Below are positions 18,130 through 27,192 of a stretch of 64,000 nt of DNA, one piece after another. Made by a program: the position numbers and the translations under genes. The stretch spans positions 43,358-107,357 of the forward strand of contig JBHBQE010000015.1 in the NCBI GenBank assembly GCA_041776485.1. The letters run 5' to 3'. The DNA is from JBHBQE01 sp041776485. GTDB lineage: Bacteria > Bacillota > Clostridia > Lachnospirales > Lachnospiraceae. The notes beneath the pieces were generated by a model. It worked only from the letters and a program-made list of their open reading frames with translations. It ran no database searches and was not told where the DNA came from. Numbering within the stretch: the stretch's first letter is position 1; every line of letters starts with the position of its first letter.

Positions 18130-19329
18130 ATGAACAGCAAAACCATAGGCATTATAGCAGAATATAACCCTCTCCACAAAGGACATGCCTGGCAGCTTGA
18201 ATTTATTAAAAATAAGCTGAAAGCCGACACAATTATTGTCCTTATAAGCGGAAACTTTAATCAAAGGGGTATTCCTGCAATTATAGATAAATATGAACGC
18301 ACAAGGCTTGCCCTGTTAAACCATGCAGATCTTGTAATTGAGCTGCCTGTATGCGCCGCCACTTCAAGTGCGGAAATCTTTGCCCATACAGGTGTGGGAA
18401 TATTAAACGCTTTAGGTATTGTAGATACTCTGGCATTTGGCGCTGAATATCCCCATATTGAATTTTTCTCCCATTTAGCAAATCTATTGATTAATGAAAG
18501 CAGCGAATATAGCCGTTTACTTAATAAAAATCTGAAAATCGGAATGAGCTTTCCTGCTGCCAGAGCCTCTGCTATTGAAAATATCATTGAAAATAAGGAC
18601 TATATAAATTATTTGCTCACACCCAACAACATTCTTGGAATAGAATATATAAAGGCAATCTATAATCTAAAATCCAAAATGGACTTTTACCCCATAAAAA
18701 GACAGGGAGATTTTTTAAGCTCCACAAAAATAAGAGAAATTATCAGGAAAAATGAGCTTACCTCTCTTAAAGAATTAATACCTATAGACAGTTATAATAC
18801 CATTTCACAAAAATCTAATGAAAACAAACTCCTGTCCATAGAGGATTTTTCCCTTCCTCTGCACTATGCACTCCTTAATTCAAAGGAATTAAATATATAT
18901 TTAGACGGAAATGAGGACTTAGCCAATCGTACCGGTAAGCTTTTAGGAGAATATATAGATATATACGATTTTGCAAAAAATAAATTAAAATCCAAAAACT
19001 ATACCCTTACCCACATAATGAGATATTTACTCCATATACTGCTTAATATTACAAAGACAGATTTAGATTTATTAAAAAAGAATTATGCTCCCTATGCACA
19101 TATTCTGGGGGTAAGAAAGAATCGAAAGGATTTGCTTTCTAAGATACAGGAAAATACCTCTATCCCAATATTTGCTTCCTATAAGGAAGCTGTAAACAGT
19201 CTAAACGGTGAAAAATTAAAGCTCTATGAAAGGGACCTATTTGCAGATACTGTATACAATGCCGTACTTACCAATAAGAGTAAAACCCGTATTAAAGATG
19301 AAAGGAGCAGGAAGCTTCTGGTAATCTAA
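18130..19329 (+). CDS. tmcAL: tRNA(Met) cytidine acetate ligase TmcAL
   Basis: Acetylates the wobble cytidine of elongator tRNA-Met using acetate and ATP (YlbM/DUF795 family). It has 399 residues, normal length. The nucleotidyltransferase fold shows GIIAEYNPLHKGHAW with the HxGH motif at about residues 16-19, then SGNFNQRGIPAIIDKYERT and a later STKIREII. The plus strand has a clear GGAGA ribosome site. The stop codon overlaps the stop of the convergent transporter gene by 3 bp, leaving no space for a terminator. Confidence 0.93.
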   Translation: MNSKTIGIIAEYNPLHKGHAWQLEFIKNKLKADTIIVLISGNFNQRGIPAIIDKYERTRLALLNHADLVIELPVCAATSSAEIFAHTGVGILNALGIVDTLAFGAEYPHIEFFSHLANLLINESSEYSRLLNKNLKIGMSFPAARASAIENIIENKDYINYLLTPNNILGIEYIKAIYNLKSKMDFYPIKRQGDFLSSTKIREIIRKNELTSLKELIPIDSYNTISQKSNENKLLSIEDFSLPLHYALLNSKELNIYLDGNEDLANRTGKLLGEYIDIYDFAKNKLKSKNYTLTHIMRYLLHILLNITKTDLDLLKKNYAPYAHILGVRKNRKDLLSKIQENTSIPIFASYKEAVNSLNGEKLKLYERDLFADTVYNAVLTNKSKTRIKDERSRKLLVI

Positions 19330-20234
19330 GCCTTTGCAGGTTTATCTTTTGCAGCTTTAAACTCACCCCTTAGGGAAACTATAATGGCAATTATCATAAC
19401 GCCGCAACCTATGTATTCCCTTAAATACATCCTCTCATTTAAGATTATCATTCCCGCCAACAGAGAAAATATAGTTTCTGATGACAATATAATTGTACAG
19501 GTACTGGCACTAACTCCGGATTGTCCAATGATTTGCAAAGTATACCCCACAGCACAGGATAATATTCCCGTTATTAAAATAGGCACTATACTGTGAATAC
19601 AATTTTCTAAAGTAATCTGACCCGGTTCCAGAAAAACAGCAAATATAAAGGAAATTAGTCCACAAATCAAGAATTGCAGCATGGCAAATTTTATTACATC
19701 TACCCTGTAAGCATGCTTTTCCACTACCAACATATATACCGAATAGGTCGCCGCTACTCCAAGGCTTAGTATATCTCCTATGTTAACCTTTTCTACACCT
19801 CCAGACATGGTAAGTATATATATCCCAATAATTGCCAGTACCACAGCCTTCCATGTCCCTGCATTATTTTTTCTGCCTAAAAGCATTTCCAGCCCTGGAA
19901 CAATAAACAGATAAAATGCAGTAATAAAAGCACATTTACCTACGCTGGTATAAATCAAAGCATATTGCTGAAATAAAATACATGTCAGTATAATAGGACC
20001 TGCAATTGCTGCGTGCTTTAGGGCGTTTTTATATTCAAGAAGCAAATCTCCTTTTTTTCTTTCTTTGGATTTTCTTATATCTAAAATTATTGCCAGAGGA
20101 ATCATGGAAACTCCTCCCAGAGTAAGCCTCACTGCCGAAAAGGAGAAGGGTCCCATAACTTCCATTCCTGCAGACTGCCCCACCAAACATACACCCCATA
20201 TAAAAGCCGCTAAAAATATACATAAAACATACAT
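19326..20234 (-). CDS. DMT-superfamily transporter (EamA family)
   Basis: A 302-residue inner-membrane protein with about ten hydrophobic helices arranged as two EamA repeats (FAAFIWG-type start, here FLAAFIWGVCLVGQ; the second repeat begins around GDILSLGVAATYSVYMLVVEK). The family exports amino acids, nucleobases or other metabolites. The substrate cannot be told from sequence. It lies 7 bp after the M20 peptidase gene, so the two probably share a transcript. Confidence 0.88.
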   Translation of the reverse strand: MYVLCIFLAAFIWGVCLVGQSAGMEVMGPFSFSAVRLTLGGVSMIPLAIILDIRKSKERKKGDLLLEYKNALKHAAIAGPIILTCILFQQYALIYTSVGKCAFITAFYLFIVPGLEMLLGRKNNAGTWKAVVLAIIGIYILTMSGGVEKVNIGDILSLGVAATYSVYMLVVEKHAYRVDVIKFAMLQFLICGLISFIFAVFLEPGQITLENCIHSIVPILITGILSCAVGYTLQIIGQSGVSASTCTIILSSETIFSLLAGMIILNERMYLREYIGCGVMIIAIIVSLRGEFKAAKDKPAKA

Positions 20235-20241
20235 AATTTAA

Positions 20242-21393
20242 TTATCCTAATCTATCTACAAGTTCTGTCAGTACCCTTTCGCACCGTAAAATATCCTCTA
20301 CGGGCACATATTCATTGGGCTTATGTGCCATAGAAAGACTTCCCGGGCCATAAGAAATACAATTTCTATTTCCAAGTCTTGCGGCAATCACTGCTGTATC
20401 TGTATAGCCGTTAAAACAGCTTACTTTCGGTATATCTCCTGTTACAGCTTTCACAGATTTATACAGAAGCTTATACAGTTTTGATTCTGTATCCAGCTTA
20501 ATATAGGGTTTATCCCCGGTTATTTCATATTCAGCCCTGACCCCCGGATAGCTTGCCTTAATTTCGTTTATGGAGGAATTAATTATATCTTTAGCATTGT
20601 CCATCGTATTTGGATACGCCAGCCTTATATCAACTGTGGCAGTACAGATATCCGATACCACATAGGGGTCAGCTCCTCCATGCACGGTACCAAACACCAG
20701 AGTAGTTTCACCCATTTCACTATCCTTGTCAAGCAATTTAATTTTAGATTTTATTTTTAACATAAGCTCTGCCATGGCTAAATTAGCGTCTATCCCTTCC
20801 CAGGGCGTGGCGGCATGTGCCTTTATTCCATGTACTGTAAGTCTAAACCAAGCCCTTCCCTTATGGGAGCCTTGTATGTGTCCATTAGTTGGCTCCGTAT
20901 CCATTATCATACTGTCCTTGCTGACCCAACCCTCATTAATGACAGATTCAACTCCCTGCATGTTTCCTTCTTCATCTACTGTAGCAATAAATTTTACATT
21001 TATTGCAAGTTTATTACTTCTCTTTAACTCCAAGGCATGAAATAAAGCTGCCAATCCGCAGGCTAGACCGGATTTCATATCACATGAGCCTCTGGCATAT
21101 ATTTTGCCGTCTTTTTCTAAAGGCACAGTGGGGTTACTGTCCCACCCCTCTCCAAGAGAAACTGTATCCATATGACAGATAAAAACCATCTCCTTTTTAC
21201 AGTTTTTACCCGCTACAGTGGCCATAATATTGCTTCTTTCAGGCATTACTTCATGGGATACAATATCCATTTCCTCTTTAAATGGATATAATAATTCCAT
21301 AATATAATCAAATACCTCTCCCTCGTATTTCCCCGGATTGGTGCTTTCTATGGAAACCAGATTCTTTGTAATCTTAACAATATCAATATCCAT
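20242..21393 (-). CDS. M20 family metallopeptidase (ArgE/DapE/ACY1-like)
   Basis: A 383-residue zinc amidohydrolase or dipeptidase. Metal and catalytic motifs are seen: FICHMDTVS, the RGSCDMKSGLA aspartate, the DEEGNMQG glutamate pair, DTEPTNG, and a late histidine in SMAHKPNEYVP. I chose the ATG at 21393 (MDIDIVKITKNL) with AAGGGA upstream. An ATG at 21435 adds 14 residues and overlaps the neighbour. The family includes acetylornithine deacetylase and succinyl-diaminopimelate desuccinylase. No biosynthetic neighbours point to either. Confidence 0.88.
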   Translation of the reverse strand: MDIDIVKITKNLVSIESTNPGKYEGEVFDYIMELLYPFKEEMDIVSHEVMPERSNIMATVAGKNCKKEMVFICHMDTVSLGEGWDSNPTVPLEKDGKIYARGSCDMKSGLACGLAALFHALELKRSNKLAINVKFIATVDEEGNMQGVESVINEGWVSKDSMIMDTEPTNGHIQGSHKGRAWFRLTVHGIKAHAATPWEGIDANLAMAELMLKIKSKIKLLDKDSEMGETTLVFGTVHGGADPYVVSDICTATVDIRLAYPNTMDNAKDIINSSINEIKASYPGVRAEYEITGDKPYIKLDTESKLYKLLYKSVKAVTGDIPKVSCFNGYTDTAVIAARLGNRNCISYGPGSLSMAHKPNEYVPVEDILRCERVLTELVDRLG

Positions 21394-21406
21394 AATAATA
21401 TCCCTT

Positions 21407-22183
21407 TTAAAAGCTTTTCCTATATTTTTTTCCAAAAAACTTTGCCATTAAAAAACTGTATATTTTCCTGCCCCAAGGCACAGGCTCTGTGGATATTACG
21501 GGCAGCTCCTTTATATTCTTAAACTTTGACTTATTATGTAATAGCCACACATTAAACAGGATTTCACTCACCCTGCCAAAAAGTCTTTTGTAAAAGTCAT
21601 CAAGACCTTCTATCTCAATAACATCCTCTAATTGGTTTAATATCGGGAAAATCCAATTACAATAACTGTTAAAATCAGACTTTCTCATAACTGCCATATT
21701 CCACATATATCCCCATGTCCTTTTATAAACAGCATTTAATTCTTCCATATACTCAGGATAATTTTTAAGAATTATATTTTTTGCAATATCCAGATGGGAT
21801 TTATCAAAAGTATGAGAATAGTGGGAATATAGACTTTCTATATAGTAGTTTCTTTTTTGCGGTAATATTATATCGTAATTTAATAATATCTCCCGTACCT
21901 CTTTACCGGATATTATGCCAAATTTTAATGCATTTCTGCTTCCTTTAAAATATCTCCTGTAATGTACCAGCCCCAAATAATCACAGCTGAGATTTTTAAC
22001 CCCCCAATATAATGCAGTTAATTCTGAATACATGGAGTTCTTGTAGGAAATATTATCTCCCGTATCGTCTCTTATATATCCTATATCCTCTTTACCCTCC
22101 GCTCCTGCCTGCAGGGGTATATAAACCTTATCATCGGGCATTTCATATTTTTTATGTGCAGCTATTATTATCCCTATATCCAT
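21407..22183 (-). CDS. DUF4422 family glycosyltransferase
   Basis: A 258-residue protein of the DUF4422 group, found in capsule and exopolysaccharide loci and treated as glycosyltransferases. Typical features: start IGIIIAAHKKYEMP, then ELTALYWGVKN, YLGLVHYRRYF, DIILPQKRNYY and a Tyr/Asp-rich C-terminal half. I chose the ATG at 22183, one base after the stop of the preceding GT2 gene (TAATATG), over one at 22252. It is the last glycosyltransferase of this glycan block. Confidence 0.8.
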   Translation of the reverse strand: MDIGIIIAAHKKYEMPDDKVYIPLQAGAEGKEDIGYIRDDTGDNISYKNSMYSELTALYWGVKNLSCDYLGLVHYRRYFKGSRNALKFGIISGKEVREILLNYDIILPQKRNYYIESLYSHYSHTFDKSHLDIAKNIILKNYPEYMEELNAVYKRTWGYMWNMAVMRKSDFNSYCNWIFPILNQLEDVIEIEGLDDFYKRLFGRVSEILFNVWLLHNKSKFKNIKELPVISTEPVPWGRKIYSFLMAKFFGKKYRKSF

Positions 22184-22184
22184 A

Positions 22185-23084
22185 TTATCTGTTAAATCCG
22201 TAGCCTGTTTTAGTTTGTATCTTAAACCATATATTTTTAATAAAAATATCAAAATTTAAAATTGAAGCAATGGCTTTTCCGAATATTCCGCTTTTTCTAA
22301 ATTTTGCCTTATACACAATCATTCTCTCAAGCAATTTTATTTTTGCTGCAGGAATAATATTTCTTTCTTTAAGATAAGGAATAAACTCAAATATACTCTC
22401 ATCGGTTCTTTCTGTATCAGAAGAAATATTGTCTCCTGTATATTTATGGATATAAACTGTCTTATCAAGATATATTGCTCTGCTTTTTCTTCCCAGCATT
22501 AATATCCATAAAAAAAAGTCGTCTGCTCCATTTTGTGACAAAGGAAAGTCTGTCCACTCCCTTGGAATTGCCGAAGCCTTTATTAAACAAGAACCCGGAG
22601 ATATAATTTGAGTACCGATATTTACATAAGTATCCAAATCCCATACCCTTTCGCTGTGATACCGGGTTCTAATCCATTTTTCACTCCAATTTCTTTGCTC
22701 CAACAGAGAATTTCCAATATATATATCAGCAGCATTTTCAAGTAATGCCTCTGAAAAAATATTTATACTATCCTCTGTAAGTATATCATCCTGATCCAAA
22801 AAAATAACATATTTTATACCTTGAGTCAGAGCATACTCCAATCCTTTTATCCTGCTTTTATGAATACCCAGATTACACTCATTTTTAATAATATGAATCT
22901 CCAGTTCTCCTGTATCAATTCCGAAATTAATTTCTTCACAGGGACTGTCATTTACTAAAATAATTCTGCAACTACATATACCTGCTGTATTCATCAAAGC
23001 CCTTTTTAGAGAATAAATATATTCATTAAGATATTTATTCCCTTTATAATATGCAGTTATTATTCCGATACTTGTACTTTCCAT
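22185..23084 (-). CDS. Glycosyltransferase family 2
   Basis: A 299-residue GT-A-fold enzyme. N-terminal IGIITAYYKGNKYLNEYI, nucleotide-binding VNDSPC, and metal-binding FLDQDDIL near residue 96. The C-terminal part has an acidic RTDESIFEF stretch and ends in a basic amphipathic tail that could touch the membrane. The gap to the upstream GT2 is 3 bp. Sugar donor and acceptor are unknown. Confidence 0.86.
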   Translation of the reverse strand: MESTSIGIITAYYKGNKYLNEYIYSLKRALMNTAGICSCRIILVNDSPCEEINFGIDTGELEIHIIKNECNLGIHKSRIKGLEYALTQGIKYVIFLDQDDILTEDSINIFSEALLENAADIYIGNSLLEQRNWSEKWIRTRYHSERVWDLDTYVNIGTQIISPGSCLIKASAIPREWTDFPLSQNGADDFFLWILMLGRKSRAIYLDKTVYIHKYTGDNISSDTERTDESIFEFIPYLKERNIIPAAKIKLLERMIVYKAKFRKSGIFGKAIASILNFDIFIKNIWFKIQTKTGYGFNR

Positions 23085-23087
23085 ATA

Positions 23088-24140
23088 CTATCTATTCTGC
23101 TTTAATCTTGCATATAAACCGGGAAATCTTTTTTTTATAAAGGATATAAGTCTGATTCTGTTATAAACAGTATTTACCTTCCCCAATGCCAAAGGCTTAT
23201 AAAGTATTTTTGAAGCCTTGCCGAACCCTGTATAATCCCGTAATCTATCAAATAAAGGAGAATTTAATTCATCCAGAACAAAGGCAATAATACTATCCCT
23301 TGTATACCCTGCAGCATACTCTCTTTCCATATAGGAAATTAATGATCTAAAGTACATTCCCGCTGCAATTTCATGAACTGTATCATCACATGTCCGCCAG
23401 CTATCCTGTTGATCTAAAAATGCAATGACACGCTTTTTTTGCAAACTGAAATAATCCGGCAAATATTTTGCGGTAACGCCAAGACTTCCCCCATTTTTAT
23501 AATGATAAAGCACATTGTCCAGTATAGAAAGGCTATTTACATAGTTCATTACATCTAAATTAAAAAGTATATCCTCTATATGGGTAATATCTGGAAATCT
23601 TATATTATTATTTTTAATTAATTCCAATAAGTACACTTTATTCCATGGGTAGCCAAGCATGGTTTCCTTTTCAAGATAAGCTGCCTGTCTATGTATAGCT
23701 TCCGGTGTATTATAATATCCCTTAGGTCTTTTATGTACGTAAGTTGCACCTGTATCATACTCCTCCACAAGAGAATAGACTATCAACTGAGGATTTGATT
23801 GTTGTATTTCCTTTTTTACAACCTCCAGCAGATTATGCTCATACCTGTCATCTCCATCTAAAAATAAAATATATTTCCCTTTAGCATTGTCAATCCCAAC
23901 ATTCCTGGCGGGACCGGGTCCGGAGTTTTCTGACTTTTCAATAACTTTTATTCTCTTATCCAGGTTTTCATATTCATAAAGAATATTAATTGTATCATCA
24001 CTTGAGCAGTCGTCTACCAAAATCAGCTCCCAGTCCCCTTCCCTTTGAGACAGCACATCTGAAACAGAATTTCTAATATATTTAGCTGAGTTATAGTTTG
24101 GTATTACTATTGAAAATAACGGGGAATATGAACTATTCAA
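23088..24140 (-). CDS. Glycosyltransferase family 2
   Basis: A 350-residue GT2 enzyme: FSIVIPNYNSAKYI, ILVDDCSSDDT and metal-binding LFLDGDDRYE, with GPGPARNVGID between them. It begins at a TTG (24140) with GGAGG five bases upstream. No in-frame ATG exists before the catalytic domain, so TTG is the start. The C-terminal third is helical and basic. It resembles capsule-type GT2s. The substrate is not predictable. Confidence 0.87.
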   Translation of the reverse strand: MNSSYSPLFSIVIPNYNSAKYIRNSVSDVLSQREGDWELILVDDCSSDDTINILYEYENLDKRIKVIEKSENSGPGPARNVGIDNAKGKYILFLDGDDRYEHNLLEVVKKEIQQSNPQLIVYSLVEEYDTGATYVHKRPKGYYNTPEAIHRQAAYLEKETMLGYPWNKVYLLELIKNNNIRFPDITHIEDILFNLDVMNYVNSLSILDNVLYHYKNGGSLGVTAKYLPDYFSLQKKRVIAFLDQQDSWRTCDDTVHEIAAGMYFRSLISYMEREYAAGYTRDSIIAFVLDELNSPLFDRLRDYTGFGKASKILYKPLALGKVNTVYNRIRLISFIKKRFPGLYARLKQNR

Positions 24141-24154
24141 AATGCCTCCATAAA

Positions 24155-25138
24155 TTATTTATGCCCAAATAGCTTTAATATTGTCTTTAATACACCTATT
24201 TTATACAATAAATAATATATTCTCACATATCTATGGATATTTTTATCTTCTCCACAGGGCATACTTTTAATATACGGGTTTTTAGTAAATTGACTATAGT
24301 GCTCGCTAATCCAATCGTCAAGGCTAATATACATATAATCTATATCCCTTTTTTTACTGCCCCTAGAGGAAAAAAGCATGTACCAGCATATATACCTTAA
24401 AAAAAAATATTCTGTAAGCGTATCCTCCCTGAAATCCTTATTTTTAATATCAGTATATATCCTATCTAAAAGAATTCCGGGATTAATATTCCTGTTAATA
24501 GTATTTTGTTTACTGTTTGATACAGATGAAATATTAAAATACCACTTGTACCCTGTATTACTTATGATTTCCACATGATTTGCATGGGAATAAGCCAATA
24601 AATTAAAATAAATATCCTCCCCAATGGGGGAATTTAAAAATAGTATATTATTATTTATAAGAAACTCTCTGCGATATATATGTGCCCAGGGTGAAACCAC
24701 CACGTATTTACTAAAGGGTGCATTATCAAGAGAGACCCTTTTAATTAATTTTTCATTATCTCCAACCCTTTCATATCCCCCCACCACAATATCAGCATTT
24801 TTTTTCTCAGCAGTACTTAAATAAACCTTACAATAATCCCTGTCAAAATAATCGTCACAATCGGCAAACATAATATACTCACCGGTTGCCATACCTATAC
24901 CTGTATTTCTCGTTATAGAGACACCAGAATTTTTTTGACGTTTCAGTTGGATATTATAGCCTTTTGTATCGTTTCTTGATATCCATGATTTTATGTACTC
25001 AAAGGATTCGTCTGCTGAGCCGTCATCAATTAAGATAACTTCCATTTCCTCTACTGTTTGGGTGAAAATACTCTGCAGACATTTTTCCAAATCATTTATT
25101 CCGTTATATACAGGAACTATCAGAGATAAACTTGCCAT
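24155..25138 (-). CDS. Glycosyltransferase family 2
   Basis: A 327-residue GT2 enzyme. LSLIVPVYNGINDLEKC, VILIDDGSADES, GVSITRNTGIG and metal-binding MFADCDDYFD follow in the expected order over the first 100 residues. The C-terminal half is variable, as usual in acceptor-binding regions. It lies between two other GT2 genes with gaps of 14 and 1 bp, so it belongs to the same transcript. Confidence 0.87.
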   Translation of the reverse strand: MASLSLIVPVYNGINDLEKCLQSIFTQTVEEMEVILIDDGSADESFEYIKSWISRNDTKGYNIQLKRQKNSGVSITRNTGIGMATGEYIMFADCDDYFDRDYCKVYLSTAEKKNADIVVGGYERVGDNEKLIKRVSLDNAPFSKYVVVSPWAHIYRREFLINNNILFLNSPIGEDIYFNLLAYSHANHVEIISNTGYKWYFNISSVSNSKQNTINRNINPGILLDRIYTDIKNKDFREDTLTEYFFLRYICWYMLFSSRGSKKRDIDYMYISLDDWISEHYSQFTKNPYIKSMPCGEDKNIHRYVRIYYLLYKIGVLKTILKLFGHK

Positions 25139-25139
25139 A

Positions 25140-26090
25140 TCACACCCAAAGGAAAAACCAGAAATTATGGGTTTTCCTGTTAAAACCGTTTTCTTTATAA
25201 AACTTAATTCTTTTGACTTTATTTATTTTATCAATATGGGATAACCTGCCAAGCAGAAACTTATCCCTTGGTCTAAAGGAAATATTAAGGCTAAGTAATG
25301 CCCTTGCTAAATTCATTTCATTTTGATGAAATTCTCTTTTTTTTCTAATAAAATTTCCGGTAAAAACTTCTCCTATATTCCTTAAAATTTTATCTTTTAT
25401 CTCCTCGGTTTCGGCGCCTTTTTCATTATTTCCATGCTGGCGATAGTATAAAAGAGGGGTGTTTATATAAGAAATCCTTCCTGTAAGTACTGCAAGCACA
25501 GCAAGATATTTATCATGCATTTCAATTAAACCTATGTCCTTAACAGATATAGCCTCATCCCTTAGAGGCTTATTTATAATAGCACTGCAGCCTGCTACCG
25601 GATTATCTATAATTATCCTTTGCCATGATAAGTTCCTATAGTCCCTTTTTATATAGTCTAAAAAAGAACCCGATATTATATTAAGATTACTGTCTGTAAC
25701 ATACATATCACTAAATACTAATGCGGGATATGCATTCTCTCTATTATCTTTTTTGCTTTCTTCCGTTTCCTGTATAGCCTTATAACAGGTTTCTATTTTT
25801 TCGGGTAACCATACATCATCCTGATCCGCAAACATATAATAGTCTGCCTCTACCCGAGAAAGAAGCCAAAAAAAGTTCTCCTTTGCTCCCCCTGTAGGTT
25901 CACCCTCTAAAATAATATATTTACCCTTCTTATCCCCTATCCAATTTTTAGTAATATTTAATGTATTATCCGAAGACCCATCGTCATGAATATAACATAA
26001 AAACTCCTGACAGCTTTGTGCTGCCAAGGAGTTAAGCATTTCCATAATATATTTTTCGCCATTATATGCCGCAAGTAAAACCGCTATCAT
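25140..26090 (-). CDS. Glycosyltransferase family 2, rhamnosyltransferase-like
   Basis: A 316-residue GT2 enzyme: IAVLLAAYNGEKYI, IHDDGSSDNT, and FADQDDVWLPEKIE near residue 90. The DQDDVWLP motif is typical of rhamnan-type and related deoxysugar transferases, so a deoxyhexose donor is plausible but unproven. The start overlaps the stop of the aminotransferase gene (ATGA), suggesting that it may use the sugar made by that enzyme. Confidence 0.85.
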   Translation of the reverse strand: MIAVLLAAYNGEKYIMEMLNSLAAQSCQEFLCYIHDDGSSDNTLNITKNWIGDKKGKYIILEGEPTGGAKENFFWLLSRVEADYYMFADQDDVWLPEKIETCYKAIQETEESKKDNRENAYPALVFSDMYVTDSNLNIISGSFLDYIKRDYRNLSWQRIIIDNPVAGCSAIINKPLRDEAISVKDIGLIEMHDKYLAVLAVLTGRISYINTPLLYYRQHGNNEKGAETEEIKDKILRNIGEVFTGNFIRKKREFHQNEMNLARALLSLNISFRPRDKFLLGRLSHIDKINKVKRIKFYKENGFNRKTHNFWFFLWV

Positions 26091-27184
26091 AGCCTAAAAT
26101 CGTTAATCACCTTAATAACATAGTCCACTTCTTTTTCACTTAAACCGTTGTACATAGGCAAACTTAAAAGTTCATTTGCAAAGCCCTCGGCAATGGGAAA
26201 ATCCCCCTGCTTGTAGCCAAGATATTGATATGCCTCAGATAAATGCGGAGGAATAGGATAATGTATTATGGTTCCTATACCCTTTTCCTTTAAATATTTC
26301 TGCAGTTTATCCCTATTTTTACACAGTATTACATACTGGTGCCATGCACTGTCACCCTTATCCCTTAACATCGGCAAATTAATTTCCGGATTGTTTATTC
26401 CCCTGCTATATCTGTCGGCAATACTTGTTCTGTATGCCTTTATTTCATTTAAATGGGACAGTTTCACTCTTAACAATCCCGCCTGTATCTCATCAAGCCT
26501 TGAATTGGCTCCCACAACCTTATTGTAATATCTTTTCTCGCTGCCGTAATTCCTGTATATCTTAGTTTCCTCATAAATTTTCACATCATCTGTAATTATG
26601 CAGCCCCCGTCTCCAAAAGCGCCAAGATTTTTGGTGGGATAAAATGAAAAACATCCGATATTTCCAAAGGTTCCTGTCATTTTTCCGTCAAACATAGCTC
26701 CATGAGATTGGGCGCAATCCTCAATTAATTTAAGATTATGTCTTTTACAAATATCGCAAAGAGCCGTCATATCACAGGGAATTCCATATAAGTGAACTAC
26801 CAGTATGGCCTTTGTCCTTTCGGTTATCGCCTCTTCAATTTTATTTACATCTATTCCGTAATGGCTGTCAGGCTCTACAAATATTGGAGTAGCATTATTA
26901 ATGGTTACGCCCATAACGGTTGCAATATAGGTATTTGCCTGAACAATAACCTCGTCACCCTTGCCAATACCAAGCATTTTAACCGCTATCCACAGAGCGT
27001 CTAACCCGCTTGCCAGACCTACGCAATATTTTGCCCCTGTATAATCCGCCCACTCTCTTTCAAAGGCCTCCAGCTCTCCTCCGGTAATGTACCAACCACT
27101 TCTAAGCACCTCTATAGCTTTTTTTTCATACTCATCCTGATACTGTTCAAATTCAATCTTTAAACTATTTTGCGGAATATTCAT
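26087..27184 (-). CDS. DegT/DnrJ/EryC1-family sugar aminotransferase (QdtB/FdtB-like)
   Basis: A 365-residue PLP enzyme likely to aminate a keto sugar nucleotide. Seen: VLRSGWYITGGELEAFE, GLASGLDALW, LVVHLYGIPCDM, EDCAQSHGA, and the PLP lysine in FSFYPTKNLGAFGDGG. This pattern is closest to 3-aminotransferases making dTDP-Qui3N or dTDP-Fuc3N. An FdtA/QdtA-type ketoisomerase at 31.1-31.6 kb in the same block would supply the 3-keto substrate. The ribosome site AGGAGAG is clear. Regiospecificity is inferred from context. Confidence 0.85.
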   Translation of the reverse strand: MNIPQNSLKIEFEQYQDEYEKKAIEVLRSGWYITGGELEAFEREWADYTGAKYCVGLASGLDALWIAVKMLGIGKGDEVIVQANTYIATVMGVTINNATPIFVEPDSHYGIDVNKIEEAITERTKAILVVHLYGIPCDMTALCDICKRHNLKLIEDCAQSHGAMFDGKMTGTFGNIGCFSFYPTKNLGAFGDGGCIITDDVKIYEETKIYRNYGSEKRYYNKVVGANSRLDEIQAGLLRVKLSHLNEIKAYRTSIADRYSRGINNPEINLPMLRDKGDSAWHQYVILCKNRDKLQKYLKEKGIGTIIHYPIPPHLSEAYQYLGYKQGDFPIAEGFANELLSLPMYNGLSEKEVDYVIKVINDFRL

Positions 27185-27192
27185 ATACTCTC

